This document shows, piece by piece, positions 57,016 to 64,000 of a stretch of 64,000 bases of DNA (within the stretch, counting starts at the first letter, position 1; each line of letters starts with the position of its first letter). The notes below the pieces were generated by a model that searched no databases, was not told where the DNA came from, and worked only from the letters and a program-made list of their open reading frames with translations. Both the position numbers and the translations under genes were made by a program. The stretch is from Canna indica. Lineage: Eukaryota > Streptophyta > Magnoliopsida > Zingiberales > Cannaceae. The DNA lies in the NCBI GenBank assembly GCA_034359265.1, contig CP136891.1, forward strand, positions 49,344,001-49,408,000. The letters run 5' to 3'.

Positions 57016-59429
57016 TGTTGGGATGGGATTCAAAAAAATACAGCGGAAATAGAAATTTAAAAAATTCAAACCATCCCGAAAACAACGATCTATTTAGCAA
57101 AATTAAGGAATTCAATATCAGACAAGAAGGAGAAGATATACCTCAAACCGCGGTTGGTATGGCTAATTCTGTCCCTGCCTTGAGACGCACATGTGTACGT
57201 CCTCCAATGATATTCCACACCAAGCACCTCGCAACAATAGGGGCAGCAAACAACGGGGCTCGTTGTGGCTCAACGAAGAAGCTTTCTCAATCCCGAAATC
57301 CACCAAGGCAAGGCCGACCCTTCCACCAAGAACCAGGCACCAAAGAGGGAAGGAGAGAGGATGAGAAAACACCGAAATGAAAGAGAAGAGTGAAGATACC
57401 TCGCTGTCCTCTTGGACTCCTCCAAGAATATGAAGATTGTGGCACACCCAAGAAGAGAACACCTTCAATTTGGCTTCGTGAAAACTGAGGAAGGAGGATG
57501 TAGATGGCCGGCCACCAATGGAGAGGAGTTCTTTGGAGCCTTTCTCTTCAAGAAACCTTTAAAGAATCAAGTCCTTAATCTTCTCCAAGAAGATGAAGAA
57601 CTAATTAACTCACCACCCTTGAAGGAGGTTCAATTCGGCCACCAATTTATAAGGGGCATGGGCAGCTACAAGAGTAGACGCTACCACCCCTTTAAAAACT
57701 CTCTCCGGAATTCAAAATTACATGGTTTGCCTCCAAAACATATTTTATATTTAATGGCTTCATAGTTAATTTGAAATTAATTAAATCTAATTAAATATAA
57801 ACTTTAATTTATTTTCATAAATTAAGAGCCTATTGACAAGAATGATAATTATCTAAATAAACAAATCTCCTAAACAATATGAAAGAGGTTTCTCTAAATA
57901 ATTTGAATATTTATTAATTAATAGAATTATGATTTATCATCATAAATCATATATCTATTAGTTTTATGATTTATCTTCATAAATCAAATTCCTATTAATT
58001 AGGATTTATCCAAATAAATTAATTCCTAAATATTTGGTTAGACATGGTTAGAAACTAATTTTCCCACCATGTATATTTGATTCAAAATCAAATTATATTT
58101 AATTAATAATTAAATACAATCCCCGTCAAGTGGTTAATTAAATATATAATTCATAAATAAATTTAATCAACCACATAAAATATTATTATGTGTCAAACCC
58201 TATAATTTAGGGATGCCCTACAAATTAGGATTACCGAGAAACTCCGTCCTCGCGCATTCGTTCCTATAGGAAATACCTTTCCTATTATCTCCATAAACGA
58301 AATCCATGATCGAGTTGCAGCATGTCCATGCTAGTAAACATATAGTGCCGAATTCAGACTCTATCTCATAAAGTTCGTTACGAGGTTAGCTTGTTGTGTG
58401 TGACCCATTGGTCCCAACACTAAGAGTCGGATCCGATAGAACGACTTCTATTCGAATCTTACAAACCTTCACTAAACCCCTTTAGTGTGGTCGTCAGAGA
58501 CTCTACTTACTAGTCAAGATTGACGTCTAGCAATGTGTCATGACTACCTGAATAGTGTGAGATTCAATCTACAGGGATCAAACGCCCTTTGGTGATTAGT
58601 TACCGTACAACTAAATCCCTCGGCTACAATGTTTCGAAGTCGATTAGGGTACGGAAGAAATATCAATCCTAATACCGATTCATATGTATTACACCCGCCA
58701 AGATGTCATCTCAATAATGAAACGTCAAAAACATCTTCCTGAATTTCATGTCTACTCTGGTCAGAGATTCTCGAGTTGACACTTGTAGGGACACATAGGA
58801 CATTATCTCCTCTTACTAGGAGTAACTGATTCCATGTTGGTTGTAGACCTGCCTCCATGAATGCTTTCCCATGCCTAGTAATACCCAGCACATGACGCTG
58901 AGGGCCACGTAGGGATAGATACAAAGCAATGGGTCATCACTCACAAGATAACCACGACAACCTCAGGTCCAAGGACTGCTTGCACCTACTATCACCCGAG
59001 GAACATCCTATTGACACCCATGTTAGGATTCTATTTTGTGTTCCTCGTGTAGGTCCGTTCAGTGAACTCAGTCCCTAATGAGCACATGCACTTGTACATT
59101 AATGACGACTCATAGATAATTGTGAGATCAGCTACCCCTTATCGTATAGGGCATGTACCAAGTGCACTAGTCTATCCAGAATCACTAATCTCCTAATTGG
59201 TGATCCTACGACTAGGAACATTTAGAACATGGATATCTGGATTCTAAGTCTCACTAGCATGTTCTCATCATGGTCTCAGAATCATTTGCCCGGTTTCATG
59301 GGGTTCATCACAATCTTTATGAATAAAGATGCAACATATGATAAAAAAGTTACCTCATTAAGTTGATTACCCTTGAATAGTCCCTAAACACATCGACATG
59401 TGATTGACTCAAGGGCACCATTCCTTTCA
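57016..59429 (-). repeat. 5' LTR of the copia element (MULE-free sister)
   Basis: 2414 bp, with ends TGTTGGGATGGGA and CCATTCCTTTCA on the plus strand. It is followed by TGCAG (59430-59434). It contains the empty MULE site at 58015-58023. The two LTRs differ at many scattered positions, so the insertion is not recent. Confidence 0.92.
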
Positions 59430-59434
59430 TGCAG

Positions 59435-60296
59435 ACCTACGGTATCGACCTTAGTCGTATGTCCCGAAGAGATGTATGACAGACATTATTCGTCCGCATT
59501 TTAAACATTGTATTCATGTATTTCTATATTTAAATTTTAAATTTAAACATTTCTTAATCAATTATGTGCCATTGGAGTTATTTTTAACAGAAAAAAAAAT
59601 CCGAGATCCACTCAGTATGGATTTTTGTACTGGCCCGTATCGAGTGTCGGTATGGTACGATACCGGTTATATATCGGTCGGTGATCGAAATCGATACCAG
59701 AACTGGTATTTTAAACCATGAGCCTGATCGAGTCGGCCCGATAATGGCTCGGGCATGATAAGAATCGATCCGAGCCCGATTTTACCCTGTCGGGCTATTG
59801 GGTCGGGCCAGGCTATCGGGTCAGGCCTGGCTATCGGCCCCGATCGAGCTATCGTGCCGGGCCAAAAATTATCGGCTCTAATGAAAGATAACTATACAAA
59901 TTAAATAATTACAAAATTAGGAGATTTTTTTTATTTCATGGAGGGTAAAATGATATTTTTGATGACATCAAAATATTCTAAATTTGTTATGCCTCGTTAT
60001 TCCACCATTTTGGTGGAATAAAGATTTGAGGGGTTTGGTGGGTTTGAGGTGTTAGAAACTCTTCCAAACTCCTCCCACTCCTTTTAAAATTAAAAGCCAA
60101 ACATGAGATAATGAACGCCTCCCTTCCTAGCTATCCTTATTCCTCCTTATTCCACAGTTCAAATAAGCCCTAACGTTAGTGAAGCTCTCTTGAAGAGGAG
60201 AGGTTCCACTGCAGTGGCAGTGCAATGATGGTAGCCTTCCAATTTGATGGTTGATAAATTAAATTATGTGTTTTAGAAAGTTCAATTTTCTTTTAT
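59435..60296. other. Remainder of hAT pseudogene tail and intergenic DNA
   Basis: The first 80 or so bases continue the hAT tail broken at 36233. From 59620 to 59880 there are dense palindrome-like GTATCGATACC and CGGGTCGGGCC motifs, without coding signal. The rest is AT-rich. At about 59940-60170 a segment (TTATTCCACC...GGTGGAATAA) looks MITE-like, but no ends could be confirmed. Confidence 0.5.
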
Positions 60297-60836
60297 AGAA
60301 TGTTAGAGGCTTAAGCCACCTCTCGAAGTGCTATACGGTGAAACAAAGAAACCACAATTTTGATTGTAGTGTTGCCGTACTACAAGAAACAAAGTTGTCA
60401 AATGTTCCTATAACATTAATCATGCAAGTCACTTGGTTTTTTCCACTTCTCACTAGGCCATTAATGTGATTGGTGAGGTTTGTTACTAATTTGGAATAAT
60501 GCTATTTGAGACGAGTCCTTCCACACGACAATACTTCATTTCAGTTATCTTCGGCACAAGCAAAGCCATCGAGAGATTACGGTGGCTTGTGTTTACGGAT
60601 CAACTTAATGGCAACAAAGAGAGGCTTTCTTCTTAGTAACTACATAGACTCTTGGAAGCAAATATTGATGCACTTTTCATGGGAGGCAATTTTATTATTA
60701 CAAAGCATGACGGGAGAGGAAGAATGGAAGAATTGTTGAGGAAACCCTACGGACACCAAACGGATGATCGCTGATCACAATCTAGTACATTTACATATAT
60801 ATGGGATTTGCTACACTTGCACCAACAATCAAGTTG
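60297..60836 (+). pseudogene. L1-type LINE endonuclease fragment
   Basis: Plus-strand translation gives NVRGLSHLSKCYTVKQ, then AVLQETKLS, then VYGSTQWQQREAF in a shifted frame, and IADHNLVHLHIYGICYTCTNN. These correspond in order to the N.RGL, LQETK, VYG and L.D.P..G..YTW..N blocks of plant LINE endonucleases. It would nick target DNA in an intact element. It has several stops and ends abruptly where the gypsy LTR appears to begin. Confidence 0.6.
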
Positions 60837-61283
60837 TTCTGCGCCTCGGGAAGCTATCACACGCGTCTCAGATGGTCAGCTACAAGAGGAAGAGGAACTC
60901 GAGGTTGATACATTAGACGCGTGCCGAGTTGATAAGGAACAACTAGAGGCTGATGTGGAAGTCATCCACGTGGTCACGTGGAGGGAAACGAGTGAGGAGA
61001 CAACCCCATTGGAGTCGGGATTATGTTATGTAGAGAGACTTAACTGATTTAGTGAATGCTTACGTGTACAGAGCATATAAATAGCTTAAATGTAACGAAT
61101 AAAGACAATCAAGAAATATACATATCAAATTATTTTCTCTTTCTCTCGTGCCTCTTTCTTTTCTTCCTCAGATCCCCAATCTTTCTGTGAATCCCGACAA
61201 ATAAAGCTGTAACTTCTTCGGCAATACCTCACGGTAGCTGGAGTCGACAGAGTACTTCTCAGGTAAATCTTAATTACCTGACA
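60837..61283 (+). repeat. 5' LTR of the right-hand gypsy element (left edge provisional)
   Basis: The right edge is firm: ...TTACCTGACA ends at 61283 and is followed by TTGGTGCTTTCATTGA, a known plant gypsy primer-binding-site type. The left edge is set at TGTTCTGCGCC (60837), where the LINE similarity stops, but the partner LTR is outside the window. A TATA box (CATATAAATAG, about 61073-61083) and AATAAA at about 61099 fit an LTR promoter and polyadenylation region. Confidence 0.55.
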
Positions 61284-61323
61284 TTGGTGCTTTCATTGAC
61301 TTCTTCCGCCTTGGAAGATCGCT

Positions 61324-62470
61324 ATGGAAACACGTTATCAAGCGCCGGCCGAGTCTGTGAGGGTATTACAGGAGGCTAATTCTCGTCACAATCAATTTAC
61401 TCGAAGGCCTTCGAGTAAATGTCTCCTCGCAACAGCAGGCAATTGAGGGTCAGCAACAAATCTTGCAAACAATTTCATCGCAAATTGGGTCACTGAACAA
61501 CTAGATGGCTCAATGGAACAAGGGCAAGGTCGAACACTTTCCGAATGGGGGTGCTAGCTGCTCGCGACAGCGGTGGCGAGGGTCGCCCAGGGGAGATAGT
61601 GTTGATGAAGATGACTTCCTGTTTCTGCCAAAACCTCCACAAATTGAGTTGCCTTTATTCAATGGTTCCGATGTTGAGGAGTGGATAGCGGTGGCTGAGG
61701 ATTTCTTCGAATTCTATTCTATGGAAGATCAGCACAGAGTCACAATGGCCTCTTTTCGAATGGATGGTATGGCGCGTCGGTGGTTTTGATGGATGCAGAA
61801 AAGAAAACAATTATCCAGATGACGATATTTAGTGGAGGCCCTTCGTCAGCGTTTTGAACCAACGGAATTAGAGCCTCTTGAAGGTCAGCTGACGAAATTG
61901 ATGCAAGTTGGGAAAGTTGAAGATTATGAGAGCAAATTTGAGGAGCTAGCATTAGGAACTACGGAACTACCCGAATCCTTCCTGGTGAATTGCTTCATCT
62001 CAGGACTTCGGGCTGATATCAAGTCGGATTTACTATCTTTTCAGCAATCTTCAATGCATGAGGCAGTGCTTTTGGCAAAGCGCTGTGAGGCTAAAGCAGC
62101 AGCTGCTCGTAAATACCCAAGCCAATTTGTGTCTACTAAAGCTCAAGGTTTATTGCCTACGCCTGTTAAAGGTTTCTCACCAACTGGTGGGCTGCCAGTG
62201 TCAAAGCCATCAGTTTCTATTGGAGACAATAAAATGTTACCAAGGAGAATTTCAGTAGCTGAAGCACAAAAGAGGAAGGAACAAGGCTTGTGCTTCTATT
62301 GTGATGACAGGTACACTTATGGTCACAAATGTAAGTCTCCACAATTGTTTATGCTTGATGATGGGTTTTCTGTAGACGAGTTTGAGCAGGAACCTGCTCA
62401 GGAGTTACCTGGTATAGATAACTCTGAGCAAACTCACATTTCTTTTAATGCTTTATCTGGATGTTTGTCG
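61324..62470 (+). pseudogene. gag of the right-hand gypsy element
   Basis: The ATG at 61324 gives METRYQAPAESVRVLQEA and shifts frame near 61400. The frame from 61505 carries FLFLPKPPQIELPLFNGSDVEEWIAVAEDFF, the retrotransposon gag domain, and RMDGMARRWF, with a TGA at 61787-61789 and another near 61818. It resumes with ALRQRFEP, KVEDYESKFEELAL and NCFISGLRADIKSDL. A zinc knuckle CFYCDDRYTYGHKC (about 62292-62333) completes gag. Confidence 0.75.
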
Positions 62471-62743
62471 CCAACAACCTTGAGATTTACAGGAACAATC
62501 AGAGGAAGGAGTGTACAAGTACTTCTAGGTGGTGGAAGTACACACAATTACATTCAGTCAAGGATAAGCAAGTACTTAGGGTTGTTGGTTAAACCAATCG
62601 TTCCTTTCAGTGTAATGATAGGAAGTGGTGACAAGATACAAAGTGAAGGGATTATTGAGAATGTTCAGTTGGCAATTCAGGGCACAACTATTATGACTGG
62701 TTTCTTTGCCTTGCCCATTCGAGGATCTAATATAGTGTTATGA
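62471..62743 (+). pseudogene. gypsy protease domain with lost catalytic Asp
   Basis: The reading GRSVQVLLGGGSTHNYIQSRISKYLGL matches the aspartic protease site normally written V.L.DGGSTHNFI. The catalytic Asp position is Gly here (GGT instead of GAT), so the enzyme should be inactive. The rest (MIGSGDKI, NVQLAIQG) fits the fold. A TGA at 62741-62743 interrupts the run into RT, in the same frame. Confidence 0.7.
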
Positions 62744-64000
62744 GTGGCTTGGATGGCCACTCTTGGCCCTGTAGTAATGGATTTTGCTAAATTGACCTTT
62801 CAATTTCTGCTGCAAGGTAACCAATGTCATTGGAAGGGGGAGCATTCAACAAGTGCTAAGACAATTCAGTGCAACACTTTAACAAAAATGTGTGATAACC
62901 AGTTTGTGATGGCATTATATCAGTTAGAAATGCTGCCACAAGTTACTGCAACTGATGATTGTCAACTTATAAGACTTTGGAGCTTGCTGTCCGAATTTGA
63001 GAATGTTTTTACTCCACCAAAGGGATTACCTCCTGCAAGATCAACTGATCATCAAATTCATTTAGCTCCAAATTAGTCTTCAGTAAATGTCAAGCCTTGT
63101 AGATTCCCTTATTTTCAGAAAACAGAAATTGAGAGACAAGTAAAACAGATGTTAAGCAAGGGGCTCATTCAGCATTGCACCAGTCCTTTTTCTTCTCCTA
63201 TTTTACTGGTAAGAAGAAGGATGGCACATGGAGACTATGTGTGGATTATAGAGCTCTAAATGCAGTGACCATTCGGGACAGATTTCCTATACCAACTACG
63301 AATGAATTATTTGATGAACTAGGTGGAGCTCAGATATTTTCAAAACTGGATTTATTAGCTGGTTTTCATCAGATTGGGGTCCATTCTAATGACATATCCA
63401 AGACTGCATTTAGAACCCATGAGGAACATTATGAGTTCTTAGTTATGCCATTTGGATTATCAAATGCACCTTCTACATTTCAGGCTACAATGAACAGAAT
63501 ATTTCAGCCATATTTGCGAAAGTTTATATTGGTTTTCTTTGATGATATCTTGGTGTACAGCAGGACCTTGGAGGATCATGAGTCACACTTAAGAATAGTG
63601 TTGCAACTTCTCAGAGACAATAAGCTGGTAGCAAAGAAAAGTAAGTGCTCTTTTGGATGTCAATCTATTGAGTATTTGGGTCACTTGGTTACTCCTGCAG
63701 GAATTAAAGTGGATCCAGCAAAGGTTTCGGCAGTTCAACTATGGCCACCACCTAAAAACATTAAGGCATTGCGAGGTTTTTTAGGTCTAGCGGGCTATTA
63801 TAGAAAATTCATTAAGAATATTGCTCAATTAGCTGCTCCTTTAACTGATTTGCTTAAGAAGCAAACATTTCAGTGGTCAGAAAAAGCACAACAAGCATTC
63901 GATAACTTGAAGAATGCTTTAAGTCACGCTCTTGTTCTTGCTTTACCTGACTTTAACAAAGAGTTCATTGTAGAGACTGATGCATCTGGAACGGGCATTG
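62744..64000 (+). pseudogene. gypsy reverse transcriptase and start of RNase H
   Basis: Up to a TAG at 63074-63076 the frame carries the linker (WMATLGPVVMDFAKL). After it come RFPYFQKTEIERQVKQML and SPFSSPILL. One base is missing near 63210, after which the next frame is fully open to the window edge: KKDGTWRLCVDYRALN, IPTTNELFDELGGAQ, FSKLDLLAGFHQI, VMPFGLSNAPSTFQ, VFFDDILVYS (catalytic Asp pair), YLGHLV and LRGFLGLAGYYRKFI. FIVETDASGTGI is the start of RNase H. This RT part is well conserved. Confidence 0.85.

Larger units (their letters stand above)
36233..59429 (-). mobile_element. Ty1/copia retrotransposon (minus strand), host of nested insertions
   Basis: The two LTRs (36233-40063 and 57016-59429) share sequence from TGTTGGGATGGGA to ATTCCTTTCA, and TGCAG flanks the whole. 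On the minus strand the PBS (57014-57001) reads TGGTATTAGAGCCA, one base from the initiator-Met tRNA site of copia elements. gag and pol remnants run 55520 to 52171 and 40321 to about 40080, and the polypurine tract (40076-40064) precedes the 3' LTR. Without the CACTA and MULE insertions the element would be roughly 9.9 kb. All coding parts carry stops and shifts. Confidence 0.93.
60837..64000 (+). mobile_element. Ty3/gypsy retrotransposon, 5' part, runs off the window
   Basis: LTR, PBS, gag, protease and reverse transcriptase follow in the normal order on the plus strand, and RNase H begins at the window edge. Integrase and the 3' LTR are outside, so the lineage (chromovirus or other) cannot be set. 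Stops and a frameshift show that the copy is defective. Confidence 0.85.

Overview
The window is plant nuclear DNA. It is AT-rich, has long spliced introns, one ordinary plant regulatory gene, and a dense load of plant transposon families (Ty1/copia, Ty3/gypsy including the Tat type, En/Spm CACTA, MULE, hAT, PIF/Harbinger, L1 LINE). The host gene is a clear NINJA (Novel Interactor of JAZ) homologue, so the organism is an angiosperm. I could not place it further from sequence alone; a monocot is possible but not shown.

Layout. 1-3264: the 3' end and 3' LTR of a copia element lying against a related LTR in the opposite orientation. 3265-4407: AT-rich intergenic DNA. 4408-5861: LTR and short remnant of a Tat-type gypsy element. 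5862-14954: a more complete Tat-type element on the minus strand with two LTRs, PBS, gag and protease, no recognisable RT or integrase, a 109-bp tandem array, and the antisense extra ORF typical of Tat elements; its gag carries a Harbinger MITE. About 15.0-24.7 kb: the NINJA gene, with probable 5' leader exons from about 15.1 kb and two coding exons (19265-20327 and 23757-24244). Its coding-region intron holds a MULE, which holds a 276-bp CACTA miniature element. 24.7-27.4 kb: AT-rich intergenic DNA with one near-perfect hairpin. 27422-32962: CACTA-A, with a perfect 3-bp target duplication.

34413-59515 is a multi-level nest. A hAT transposase pseudogene was split by a copia element (36233-59429, TSD TGCAG). 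That copia element was split in its RNase H region by CACTA-B (40322-52169). CACTA-B was split in its transposase ORF by CACTA-C (43507-48244, TSD ATA). A palindromic MULE (37217-38640, 9-bp TSD) also sits in one copia LTR, and the other LTR preserves the empty site. About 60.3-60.83 kb: a LINE endonuclease fragment, apparently interrupted by a gypsy element whose LTR, gag, protease and RT run off the right edge.

How it works together: only NINJA looks like a functional host gene. It should encode a jasmonate-pathway co-repressor adaptor with an N-terminal EAR motif and a C-terminal JAZ-binding domain. The three CACTA copies belong to one family but are broken differently: A lost the 5' transposase exon, B has several stops plus the insertion, and C lost the catalytic core but keeps a TnpA-like gene. 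They share subterminal AGCAACGGC arrays, a TATA box, a 26-bp minisatellite and, in B and C, a long hairpin just upstream of the transposase start codon. I found no new kind of system. The strongest observations are the nest order, the internally deleted CACTA copies with the leader hairpin, and the palindromic MULE.
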